From Streptomyces caelestis (GTDB lineage: Bacteria; Actinomycetota; Actinomycetes; Streptomycetales; Streptomycetaceae), in NCBI RefSeq assembly GCF_001279005.1, contig NZ_LGCN01000247.1:1-26363 (forward strand): DNA of 26,363 nt, in the 5' to 3' direction. Below, one piece after another: positions 14,438 to 22,658 of the stretch (its first letter is position 1; every line of letters starts with the position of its first letter). A program made the position numbers and the translations under genes. The notes under the pieces are model-generated. The model did not search any database, was not told where the DNA came from, and was given only the letters and a program-made list of their open reading frames with translations.

Positions 14438-15743
14438 GGTCGGCCCCGGTCGTCGCGTCGAAGCCCGGTACCAGCCGGATGTCCAGTGCCCGCTCCACCT
14501 GCCGGGTGACGGCGCGGGCCGCGTCCCGGTCGGGGGCGTTCACCATGAAGCTGACCAGGTGCAGGGTGCGCTGCCGGCTGACCCGCTGGCCGGGGGTGAA
14601 GCGGGGGGAGACGTAGACGAGTTCGGGGAAGGCGCGCAGCACCTCCTCGACGGGGGTCTGCGCGGCCACCCGCCAGTTGCCCACCGGGATCGGCAGGAAC
14701 CGCAGCAGGGCGACCCGGGTGAACCTCGGCAGCGCGCCCGGCTGCAGGCCGAGCGCGGCGCGGCCGATCTCGGCGGCGTAGTCGTAGCCGGCCGCCACCT
14801 CGAACATGGTGGGCAGCGGGCCGCCGGCGCGCGCGTTGACCTCGATGACGCGGGGTCCGTCGGCGGTCAGCGCGATCTCGGTGTGCACCGCGCCCGAGAC
14901 CAGTCCGATCGCCCGGATCGCCCGGTCGGCGACGTCGACGGCGGCCGCCTGGGTGGCCTCGTCCAGCCGGCTGGGCAGCAGGACGCCCTCCTCGGCGTAG
15001 CCGTGCTCCAGGGGCAGCCGGTCGGCGACCGCCAGGTGGTGGGCGGTGCCGTCGGCCAGCAGCGACTCCACGCTGCAGTAGGCCGCGTAGCCGCTGTCGC
15101 CGTCCGTCTCCAGCGCCATGCGCTGCTCCAGCAGGTACGCCTCGTCGGCCTGGAGGAAGGCGGTCTTCTCGGCGCGCGCGGCGGTGAAGGCGTGGATGAG
15201 TTCGGCGTACGTGGACACCAGCCGGACGCTCTGGCTGCCCGCGCCCAGCGAGGGCTTGAACACGCCGGGCAGCCCGACGCGGGCGGCGGCCGCCGCGAGG
15301 TCCCGCTCGCTGGTGATGATCTCGAACTCGGGCGAGGGCACCCCGTCCTCGGCGAAGGCCAGCCGCTGCCGGGCCTTGGACTGGGCGACCGCCACCGCCT
15401 CGGGCGGGTTGCCGGGCAGGCCCAGGCGGGAGGCGATCTCGGCCTGCGGGCGCAGCAGCAGTTCGGAGTAGGTCACCACGCCGTCCAGGGGCAGCCGGCC
15501 GTGCAGGTCGGCGGCGGCCAGGACCGCCGCGTCCAGGTCGGGGACGTCCAGGAACTCGCCGCGCAGACCGCGTTGTTCCCAGTCGGCGCGGACCGGCCCG
15601 GAGGAGCGCCAGGCGGTGATGTACACGACGCTGACGGTGTCGGTCAGCGTGGACAGGGAGTCGAGGGCCTCGTCAGGGGCGTGGCCGCCGATCCCGGCGA
15701 GGAGCAGAACGTGGGGGGTGCCCATGATGGTGAGACCTTTCAT
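14430..15743 (-). CDS. ATP-grasp carboxylate-amine ligase
   Basis: The 437-residue enzyme has an N-terminal Rossmann-like pre-ATP-grasp domain (about 8-115) and a full ATP-grasp fold. Visible elements are K123 at the start of the fold, the glycine loop VFKPSLGAGSQ with K163, and the magnesium ligands E289 (VHTEI) and E301/N303 in VIEVNARAGG. A C-terminal domain (about 340-425, ending RQVERALDIRLVPGFD) resembles that of L-amino-acid ligases. It should make an acyl-phosphate from a carboxylate and join it to an amine. The start ATG 15743 overlaps the upstream FMN reductase stop (ATGA); ATG 15725 (MGTPHV) is an alternative. In this cluster it probably attaches an amino acid or closes an amide; the partners are unknown. 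Confidence 0.92.
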   Translation of the reverse strand: MKGLTIMGTPHVLLLAGIGGHAPDEALDSLSTLTDTVSVVYITAWRSSGPVRADWEQRGLRGEFLDVPDLDAAVLAAADLHGRLPLDGVVTYSELLLRPQAEIASRLGLPGNPPEAVAVAQSKARQRLAFAEDGVPSPEFEIITSERDLAAAAARVGLPGVFKPSLGAGSQSVRLVSTYAELIHAFTAARAEKTAFLQADEAYLLEQRMALETDGDSGYAAYCSVESLLADGTAHHLAVADRLPLEHGYAEEGVLLPSRLDEATQAAAVDVADRAIRAIGLVSGAVHTEIALTADGPRVIEVNARAGGPLPTMFEVAAGYDYAAEIGRAALGLQPGALPRFTRVALLRFLPIPVGNWRVAAQTPVEEVLRAFPELVYVSPRFTPGQRVSRQRTLHLVSFMVNAPDRDAARAVTRQVERALDIRLVPGFDATTGADRD

Positions 15744-16285
15744 CCGAGGACGGGGAGGGACAGGGGGGACGTACGGAAGGACAGGAGCTCGCCGATCAGG
15801 TCGTCGAGCCTGCGGTCGAGGAAGTCGAGTGGCTCCCCGGGGGTCAGGTCGGCCGCGGTGGTGGCCACGTGAGTGGGCGTGGCCCAGCCGCTGAGCGCCC
15901 TGACGACGGTGCGCAGCTGGTCGCAGGCGGTGCCGGCGCCGCGCGGTCCGCCGCCGGCGGCGATCAGGCCGACCGGCCGTCCGGCCAGCGCGTCGCCGGT
16001 GAGGTGGTCCAGGGCGTTCTTCAGCAGCGCGCTGAAGGAGCCGTGGTAGACGGGCGTGGCGAGCACGGCGCCGTCCGCGCGGGCGACCCGGGCGCGCAGC
16101 AGCGCGGTCTGGCTGCCGGGCGGCGGGTCGTCGTAGTCCTCGAGCGCGTGCGCGCGGGGGAACTCCACGGCCAGGTCGACGACGTCGAAGCGGCCGCCGG
16201 ACCGTTCGACGCGTTCGCCGACGCGCAGCAGGACCTCGCGGGTCACCGAGTCCTTGGCGGCGCTGCCGAGGATGCCGAGGATCAC
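15740..16285 (-). CDS. NADPH-dependent FMN reductase family protein
   Basis: The 181-residue flavodoxin-fold protein opens with the first strand ILGILGSAAKDSVT, where Ser/Thr residues bind FMN phosphate. It carries the family signature TPVYHGSFSALLKNALDHL (about 102-120) and the later VGLIAAGGGPRG loop that contacts the flavin. It reduces flavin or a quinone-like substrate with NAD(P)H. The start is GTG 16285, overlapping the triple ATP-grasp stop by four bases (GTGA), and the stop overlaps the next gene's ATG. No flavin monooxygenase is visible in the window, so it may act directly on a pathway intermediate or maintain the redox state of a redox-cycling product. The long open frame upstream on this strand is a shadow of the ATP-grasp gene. 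Confidence 0.9.
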   Translation of the reverse strand: MILGILGSAAKDSVTREVLLRVGERVERSGGRFDVVDLAVEFPRAHALEDYDDPPPGSQTALLRARVARADGAVLATPVYHGSFSALLKNALDHLTGDALAGRPVGLIAAGGGPRGAGTACDQLRTVVRALSGWATPTHVATTAADLTPGEPLDFLDRRLDDLIGELLSFRTSPLSLPVLG

Positions 16286-19200
16286 CGCTGCCTCCCCTCG
16301 TCCGCCGGGCCGGTCACGACGCGTATCTCGCGCTCGGCCCGGGCCAGCAGCCGCATCAGCTCGCGGTGCGAGTCGTGGACGAAGACGTGGGTGCTCACCC
16401 CGGTGCCGGAGAAGGACGACGCGGGGACGGTGTCGCCGACGCGCGCCTGGAGGGAACGGACGTGGGCGTCGGGCGCCACCGTCGCGTCGTCGTACTCCAG
16501 CAGCCGTCCGGCGCCGCAGTAGTGCACGGTCCAGCCGGCGTGCGCGGCCACGGGGTCGCGGCGTCCGGCGAGGGGGTCCTCGCCCGCGTCGGCGAGGATC
16601 TTGGCGTGGCACAGGTCGACGCCGTTGGTGGCGAGGAACGCCTCGGTGACACCGCCGCCGCCGGGCCGCGCGGCCACCTCGCAGAACGTCAGGTCTCCCG
16701 CGGTGAGGAACGCCTCCAGGTGCAGCACGCCCGAGCGGACCCGCCAGGCGTCCACGACCCGGGCCAGCAGCCGTTCGGCGGCCGCGCGCACCAGCGGGTC
16801 GGCCGAGGTCGCCGACGACAGCGGCCGTCCGCGTCTGAGGGCCATGGTGTCGCGTGCGTAGACGGAGACGTTCCACACCGGCTCGCCGTCGCGCACGACC
16901 GCGTCGATGTGGCACATCGGGGCGTCGACGAACTCCTCGCACAGCTGGGCGCCCGGGACGAACTCCTCGCGCAGCCAGGCCTCCAGGGCCGGCCGGGAGG
17001 AGACGACGGTCACCCCCTGGGAGCCGGAGGCGGCCCTCGGCTTGAGGACGATCCTCCCGTGGCGGTCGAACATCTCCGTCACGTCGTCGGGGGTGTGCGC
17101 GAGCAGTCCGTCGGCGCAGCGGATGCCGTGGCGGCGGGCGATGCGCTTCATGACGGCCTTGTCCACGAACCGGCGCACCTCCTCGGTCCCCCGGCCCGGG
17201 GCGCCGAGCAGTTCCCGCAGCCGTGCGGCGGGTTCGAGCAGCCGCTCCGAGAGGGCGGCCACCCGGTGGACCGGGTGCGCCGCGTGGACGGCGCGGGCGA
17301 GGTGGTCCAGCGCGAAGTCGTCGCCCAGGTCGGTGCGTACGGTCAGTTCGGCGGGCCCGGACCCGTCCGCCGACGTCAGCACGCTCAGCCGGAAGCGGTC
17401 CGCGGGCAGGACGGGGGAGCCGTCGGGGAGGGTCCACGTGGCGGGGCCGATCCGGTCCAGCAGCAGGACGTGGGTGCGGTCCAGGGGGGCGGTGCGCAGG
17501 ACGAGGGAGTCCTCCAGCCGTGCGGCGGCCCGCCGCGCCCGCTCCCGGTCGGCGCCGGTCACGGTGTGCCGCAGCCACACGCTGGACCCGGGACCCCGGT
17601 GGACGTCGCCGGCGCGGGTGAACACCCGCGCCCTGAACAGTCCGGGCCGGGCGCCCAGTTCCCGCGCGGTGGTGGCCGCCAGCACCCGGAAGCGGCCGTC
17701 GGGGGTGCGCGCCTCGCGCTGCACGGCCACCGTGCCCCGGCTCCGGCCGCGCGGTGGGCGGCCGAGGGCGGAGTCGGCGACGGCGCACACGAGACCGCGG
17801 GTGTGCACGGCGTCGTAGAGGTCGAGGGTCGCCGCGTCCAGGCCGGGCAGCAGGACGGGGGCCGGGGCGTCCGGCCGGTCGGCGGGGAAGAAGCAGCGCA
17901 CCACGCCCTCCAGCCGTGCCGCGCGCACGGCCCGCTCCGCCCGCCGGGCGAGCGGTTCCCGCAGCCGTGCGACCAGGCCCGAGGGGAGCAGCCGGGCGTC
18001 CGGCTCCTCGTCGATGACGGCGAGGGCCCGGACGGCGCCGTGGTACGCGGTCACGACGACGGTGTGCCCGGGCGTCCGGTCCGCGGACGTGGTGACCGGG
18101 GCGCCGTCGCGCAGCTGCCGTGCCACGGGGGAGGCGGAGAAGGTCAGGGCGGCGCGCACCGCCCCGGCCCGGTGGACGAGACGGGCCGCGGCCCGGACGT
18201 CCGGCCCGCTCGAGGCACCGTGCCACTGTCCGCGGTAGGAGCGCCGCCACAGCTCCCGGGCCTCGTCCTCGCCGTCCGGCCCGCCGGTCCACACCACGCT
18301 CAGCCGCGCGGTGACCGCGCCCAGGGCGGACAGGATCCGCTCGGCGGGATCGTCGGCGCCGAGCAACAGCAGCAGGTGGTCGCCGCCGGGCGCGGGGTCC
18401 CGGTCCTGCCGCGCGGCGGGAGCGGGGGATGTCGTCGAGGCCGGGCCGGCCGCGGCGGGCGGTGCCTCGCGGCCGGGTCGAGCGGGGTCCGGCGCCGTGC
18501 GCCGTACGGCGGACGGGGGCGCCGGGGCGGGGCCCCGGCGGTCGACGGCGACGCGGTGGGGCCCGGTGCCGGGGTCCGGGTCTCCGGCGCGGTCCGCCGG
18601 ACGGGCCCCGGGCGCCCGCACCTCCTCCAGCTCGAGCGACGCCAGGATGCGTCCGGCGGCCTCGGCGGCCGCGTGCGCGGCCTCCTGGCCGGTGCGGCCG
18701 CGGGCCAGCACGTAGCCGAACCGGTCGTGGTTGGTGCGCAGGGCCCGGACCCGGTCGCCCGGTTCGACGGCGACCTGCGTGTCGACCACCTCGTGCGTGA
18801 GCGCGTCCACCGGCTTCACGCCCCGCACCACGGCGTCCGTGACGCTGTACAGCTGGTGCAGGGCGACGACCGAGCGCGGGGGCGCGGCCTCCTGCACCGG
18901 GTCGCCGACGGCCAGCGCCACCAGGTCGCGGGTGAGGGAGCGGCCCAGCGCCAGCGACATCTGACGGGCCACCACGTGCCCGGCGACCCGGGCGTTGATC
19001 TCGATCAGCTCGGGCCCGGTCGGGGTGAGCAGCAGCTCGGCGTGGACCGCCGAGGCGCGGATGCCGAGGGCGCGCACGGCGTCGACGACGAAGGCGCGGG
19101 CGGCCGCCTCCTGCTCGATGCGGGCCGGGAAGTGGCCGCCGAGCTCGGCGGTCTGGCCGGCCGGCGCGGGCAGCCGCTCGGCGAACCCGAGCAGGACGAT

Positions 19201-19842
19201 CCGCTCGCCCTGCACCAGCAGTTCCGCGCTGACGTGCCGGCCCACCGCGTACTGCTCCACCAGCGCCCGCGGGGACGTGCCGGCGCGGTCCGCCGGCGTC
19301 CCGAGCACCTCGCGGAGGGCGCGGGCGGCCTCCGCCCGGGTCCAGGCGACGGTCACCCCCACCGACCAGCCGCCCGCGGTGGGTTTCACGACGACGGGCA
19401 GCCCGATCCCGTCCACCGCCGCCAGCCCCTCGGCCTCGGTGCGGGCCGTGCGCCAGGCGAGCGAGCCGACGGAGTGCTCGGCGAGGCGGGCGCGCACGGC
19501 GGCCTTGTCGCCGAGGACGCGGGCCGTCGCCGGCGACTCGTGGGGCACGCCCAGGTGTCGGGCGAGCCGGGCGACGGCGAACGCGTACACCTCGTCGCGG
19601 CAGATCACCCCGTCGACCGGAGTGGGGCCGAGCCGGCCGCGCAGCCGGCCGGCGAGGCCGCCGCGGTCCGGGGACGGCACCTCGACGACGCGCGCGGCCC
19701 GCGAGGAGAGTTCGAATCCCGGCTTTCCCCGGTAGGCGTCCAGATCACCGGTGACGAAACTGACCTCGATTCCCGCGTCCGCCATTTCCGCGACCATGTC
19801 GAATCCGCGGACGGACGCCGTCTCCACCAGAACTATGTGCAC
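16282..19842 (-). CDS. Triple-module ATP-grasp protein with degenerate central module
   Basis: The 1186-residue protein has three modules. Module 1 (about 1-405) is a complete ATP-grasp ligase: K153 in VVVKPTAGGWSVG, E269, E281/N283 in LIEINARVAG, and a C-terminal domain like L-amino-acid ligases. A Pro/Ala-rich linker (about 408-487) follows. The central module (about 488-785) keeps only the C-terminal half of an ATP-grasp (LLPSGLVARLREPLARRA, then LEGVVRCFF) and a ligase C-terminal-type domain; the ExN motif is replaced by LPGLDA. Module 3 (about 790-1186) is again ATP-grasp-like: IVLKPRAASGSQG with K934, E1043, and CEVAARPGGGG, where Ala replaces the usual Asn. GTG 19842 follows GGGAG. It is the first gene of the leftward operon. 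Two successive or alternative amide ligations are inferred. Confidence 0.88.
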   Translation of the reverse strand: MHIVLVETASVRGFDMVAEMADAGIEVSFVTGDLDAYRGKPGFELSSRAARVVEVPSPDRGGLAGRLRGRLGPTPVDGVICRDEVYAFAVARLARHLGVPHESPATARVLGDKAAVRARLAEHSVGSLAWRTARTEAEGLAAVDGIGLPVVVKPTAGGWSVGVTVAWTRAEAARALREVLGTPADRAGTSPRALVEQYAVGRHVSAELLVQGERIVLLGFAERLPAPAGQTAELGGHFPARIEQEAAARAFVVDAVRALGIRASAVHAELLLTPTGPELIEINARVAGHVVARQMSLALGRSLTRDLVALAVGDPVQEAAPPRSVVALHQLYSVTDAVVRGVKPVDALTHEVVDTQVAVEPGDRVRALRTNHDRFGYVLARGRTGQEAAHAAAEAAGRILASLELEEVRAPGARPADRAGDPDPGTGPHRVAVDRRGPAPAPPSAVRRTAPDPARPGREAPPAAAGPASTTSPAPAARQDRDPAPGGDHLLLLLGADDPAERILSALGAVTARLSVVWTGGPDGEDEARELWRRSYRGQWHGASSGPDVRAAARLVHRAGAVRAALTFSASPVARQLRDGAPVTTSADRTPGHTVVVTAYHGAVRALAVIDEEPDARLLPSGLVARLREPLARRAERAVRAARLEGVVRCFFPADRPDAPAPVLLPGLDAATLDLYDAVHTRGLVCAVADSALGRPPRGRSRGTVAVQREARTPDGRFRVLAATTARELGARPGLFRARVFTRAGDVHRGPGSSVWLRHTVTGADRERARRAAARLEDSLVLRTAPLDRTHVLLLDRIGPATWTLPDGSPVLPADRFRLSVLTSADGSGPAELTVRTDLGDDFALDHLARAVHAAHPVHRVAALSERLLEPAARLRELLGAPGRGTEEVRRFVDKAVMKRIARRHGIRCADGLLAHTPDDVTEMFDRHGRIVLKPRAASGSQGVTVVSSRPALEAWLREEFVPGAQLCEEFVDAPMCHIDAVVRDGEPVWNVSVYARDTMALRRGRPLSSATSADPLVRAAAERLLARVVDAWRVRSGVLHLEAFLTAGDLTFCEVAARPGGGGVTEAFLATNGVDLCHAKILADAGEDPLAGRRDPVAAHAGWTVHYCGAGRLLEYDDATVAPDAHVRSLQARVGDTVPASSFSGTGVSTHVFVHDSHRELMRLLARAEREIRVVTGPADEGRQR

Positions 19843-20142
19843 GCCGCTCAGCTCCCTGGCCCGGTCCTGCCTTCCGCGTCAGCGTCCGCCGGGCCCGCCG
19901 GCCTCCTCAAGGAAGCCGGGACGAATGGGTCAAGTGGCCGGATTGCAGCGCCCGTCGACGTGGTCCGGACCCGCTGTCAACCCCGCGGAGGGGAATACCG
20001 GAAGTTGCCGGATTCCGTCCCGCCCGCTCGCCGTGAGGAAATCCGCCCGGCTAATTTCGGCATTCGGTGAACCCGATGGCCCGGAAATCCGAGAATCCGA
20101 CGATCCCTGTGACCGAGCCATCCGAGAAAAGGACGAGACGGC
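19843..20142. promoter_or_regulatory. Divergent promoter region of the biosynthetic cluster
   Basis: About 300 bases separate the two operons. On the minus strand TTGACC (19933-19928) could be a -35 box for the ATP-grasp operon. An imperfect palindrome GGCCTCCTCAAGGAAGCC (19900-19917) lies downstream and could be an operator. On the plus side the region is comparatively A/T-rich (about 20020-20140), with repeated CCGGA-type words, but I cannot assign -10/-35 boxes. AAAAGGACGAG before GTG 20143 is the ribosome site. No regulator gene is encoded here. Confidence 0.4.
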
Positions 20143-22029
20143 GTGCGAACCATTGACCTTCCGGCCTGCGGGCCGGGCCATTCCGCCCCCCTCACCCATG
20201 TGGGGTTCAGGCCCGACGGACAGCGGCTGGCGACCTGCTCGTACGACGGCACGGTGATCGTCTGGGACACCGCCGACCCGTCCCGGCCCACCCCGCTGGC
20301 CCGGCTGCGCCACCGCCGCCTGGTCAACGCCTCCGCCTGGAACCCGGCCGACCCCGAGGTCCTGGCCACCGCGTCGGCCGACAAGACCGTGGCGGTCTGG
20401 CGGGTGGGCGCACGGGGCCGGGCCACCCTGCACACCGTGCTGGCCCGGCACACCGACGACATCAACTCGGTGGCCTGGCTGCCCGACGGCGAGCGGCTCA
20501 TCTGCGTCTCCGAGGACGGCCGCGCCACCCTGTGGTCGACCGCCGACGGCCGGTTCCTCGCCGAGGTCGGCTCGCACGAGGCGCACTGCATGATGGTGTC
20601 GGTCAGCGCACAGGGCCTGGTCGCCACCGTCGGCGAGGACGGACTGGTCGCGGTCGGCGACCCCGACGGGCCCGACGGGCCCCGCACCCGCCGCTACGAC
20701 TCCTCCATCGAGGGCTGCGCCTGGTCGCACTCCGGCCGGCTGCTCGCCGTCGCCCGCGACGACGGCGCCGTGGACCTGCTCACCGCCGGCCTGGACGTGG
20801 TGCGCACCGTCCCCGTGTCCACCTCGGCGGCCCGCGCGGTCGCCTGGGCCGAGGACGACTCCTCCTTCGTCGTCGGCGCCTACGACGGCGCCCTGCACCA
20901 CTTCGACGTCGCCGGCGCCCGCCTGCACCGCGTCGAGGACCGCCGGGTGTGGCCGCGCTCGGTCGCCGTCGCGCACGGCGTCGTCGCCGCGGGCAGCTTC
21001 TGGAACGGCCCCCACCTCTACGACCTGGCCACCGGCCGGGAGATCGCGGCCCCCGACGGCGCCACCCACGGCCCCAACGCGCTGGCCCAGCACGGCGACG
21101 AGCTGCTCATCGGCACCGACTCCGGTCTCGTCGTCGCCGTACGGACCGACGCGTCCGGCCCCGCGGCGGTCCGTACCACCGCCTTCACCGACGGCCCGAT
21201 CCTGTCCCTGGCCACCGACGGCGACACCGTCTACGCCGGCACCTACTCCGGACACGTCCTGCGCCACGACGGCACCGCGCTCACCTCCAGCGCCGGCCTC
21301 GGCGCGCCCGTGCCCTCCCTCGCCCTCCACGAGGGCTCCCTCGTCGCCGGCACCTACAACGGCGAGTTCCTCCTCCTCACCCCCGGCGCCCTCGACGTGG
21401 TGGAGCGGATCGAGGCGCACGACGGCTCCGTGAAGTCCCTCACCGCCGTGGCCGGAGGCTTCCTGTCCGCGGCCACCGACCGCACCGTGGCGGCCGGCGG
21501 ACCGCACGGACGCAGCACGCTGTGGGAGCACGGCAACCTCGTCAACGCCGTCGCCGCGCTCGGCGCCGAAGCCGCCGCCAGCGCCTCCCGCGACCACACC
21601 GTCAAGACCGGCCGGATCACCCGCCTGCCCGACGGCGCCTGGCGCGCCGAGCGCGTGCAGACCCTCCTCGGCCCCGACGAGTCCGTCAAGTGCGTGGCCC
21701 TGCTCGGCGACGCCGAACGGCCCGTCGTCCTGGCCGGCTCCTACGACTTCGGCCTCCACGCCTGGCAGGTCGACTGGGACGACTCGGCCGCCACCCTCGC
21801 CTCCGGCCGGGTCCTCGCCGCGTTCGCCCAGGGCCTGTCCTGCATGCTCCGCCTCACCGACGGCACGGTCGCCGTCGCCGGATGGGACGGCCGGATCCTC
21901 GTCGTCGGCCTCGACCCCGCCGGCCGGCCCGCGGTGCGGCGCTCGCTGCACCTGGGCGAGCTGCTCACCCTCCCCACCACCACCACCCACCGGGCCGGCG
22001 CCCGCCCGACCGAAAGCAGGGCCGCGTGA
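20143..22029 (+). CDS. WD40 beta-propeller protein (ToxC-like)
   Basis: The 628-residue protein is made almost wholly of WD40 repeats, roughly 12-14, suggesting a double propeller. Clear repeats include GQRLATCSYDGTVIVWDTA, EVLATASADKTVAVWRVG and GERLICVSEDGRATLW at the N-terminus and VNAVAALGAEAAASASRDHT, VVLAGSYDFGLHAWQVD and TVAVAGWDGRILVVGL at the end. There is no signal peptide, membrane helix or kinase domain, so it is probably cytoplasmic. A WD-repeat protein (ToxC) is part of the toxoflavin operon of Burkholderia, where its biochemical role is unclear. The adjoining GCH II and FGE-like genes make the match convincing. It starts at GTG 20143 and overlaps the next gene by GTGA. Confidence 0.88.
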   Translation: MRTIDLPACGPGHSAPLTHVGFRPDGQRLATCSYDGTVIVWDTADPSRPTPLARLRHRRLVNASAWNPADPEVLATASADKTVAVWRVGARGRATLHTVLARHTDDINSVAWLPDGERLICVSEDGRATLWSTADGRFLAEVGSHEAHCMMVSVSAQGLVATVGEDGLVAVGDPDGPDGPRTRRYDSSIEGCAWSHSGRLLAVARDDGAVDLLTAGLDVVRTVPVSTSAARAVAWAEDDSSFVVGAYDGALHHFDVAGARLHRVEDRRVWPRSVAVAHGVVAAGSFWNGPHLYDLATGREIAAPDGATHGPNALAQHGDELLIGTDSGLVVAVRTDASGPAAVRTTAFTDGPILSLATDGDTVYAGTYSGHVLRHDGTALTSSAGLGAPVPSLALHEGSLVAGTYNGEFLLLTPGALDVVERIEAHDGSVKSLTAVAGGFLSAATDRTVAAGGPHGRSTLWEHGNLVNAVAALGAEAAASASRDHTVKTGRITRLPDGAWRAERVQTLLGPDESVKCVALLGDAERPVVLAGSYDFGLHAWQVDWDDSAATLASGRVLAAFAQGLSCMLRLTDGTVAVAGWDGRILVVGLDPAGRPAVRRSLHLGELLTLPTTTTHRAGARPTESRAA

Positions 22030-22658
22030 ACACCCTGACCGCACTCCCCCAGACCGCCTCGGTCCGCGCCCGGGTGCCCGTCACCCTGCACCGCGCGACC
22101 GGCCGCCCCGCCGAACTCGTCACCTTCCACGGCCTGCCCGACGCCCAGGAGCACCTCGCCTGCGTCCTGCCGTACGCGCCGCAGGCCGTGCCGCTGGTGC
22201 GGCTGCACAGCGAGTGCCTGACCGGCGACGTCCTCGGCTCCGCCCGCTGCGACTGCGGACCCCAGCTCGACGAGGCGCTCACCGCGCTGGCCGACGAGGG
22301 CGGCGTCCTGCTCTACCTGCGCCAGGAGGGCCGGGGCATCGGCCTGTACAACAAGCTCGACACCTACGTCCTCCAGGACCAGGACATCGACACGTTCAGC
22401 GCCAACCGCATCATCGGCCGCGGGGAGGACGAGCGCGACTACCGGTCCGCCGCCGCGATGCTGCGCGCCCTCGGTCTGACCCGCATCCGGCTGCTGACCA
22501 ACAACCCCGACAAGGTGGCCCAGCTGCGCGACCTGGGCATCCGCGTCGAGGCCGTGCTGCCCACCGGCGTCCACCTGACCGACGAGAACGCCCGTTACCT
22601 GTCCGCCAAGGCCAGGACCGGCCACACCCTGGCGCTGCTGAAGGGGGCGAGCGCGTGA
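22026..22658 (+). CDS. ribA: GTP cyclohydrolase II (ToxB-like)
   Basis: The 210-residue enzyme converts GTP to a 2,5-diamino-6-(5-phosphoribosylamino)pyrimidinone with release of formate and pyrophosphate. All key features are visible: zinc ligands C64, C75 and C77 (HSECLTGDVLGSARCDCG), LRQEGRGIGLYNKL (about 98-111), the catalytic EDERDY segment with D135/R137, and LLTNNPDK (156-163). No RibB domain is fused. GTG 22026 overlaps the WD40 stop and the gene's own stop overlaps the next start, so it is embedded in the biosynthetic operon and not in a riboflavin operon. In toxoflavin biosynthesis ToxB supplies the pyrimidine ring by this reaction, and the same role is inferred here. Confidence 0.96.
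   Translation: MNTLTALPQTASVRARVPVTLHRATGRPAELVTFHGLPDAQEHLACVLPYAPQAVPLVRLHSECLTGDVLGSARCDCGPQLDEALTALADEGGVLLYLRQEGRGIGLYNKLDTYVLQDQDIDTFSANRIIGRGEDERDYRSAAAMLRALGLTRIRLLTNNPDKVAQLRDLGIRVEAVLPTGVHLTDENARYLSAKARTGHTLALLKGASA

Noticed and set aside
15740..18292. 850-residue minus-strand open frame
   Set aside because: Only its last 181 codons (from GTG 16285) encode the FMN reductase; the rest is the out-of-frame shadow of the ATP-grasp gene.
16366..20070. 1234-residue plus-strand open frame
   Set aside because: Antisense of the triple ATP-grasp gene, with Arg/Gly/His-rich composition and no domain.
20532..22025. N-terminal extension of the GCH II open frame
   Set aside because: Out-of-frame shadow of the WD40 gene; the real start is GTG 22026 at the GTGA overlap.
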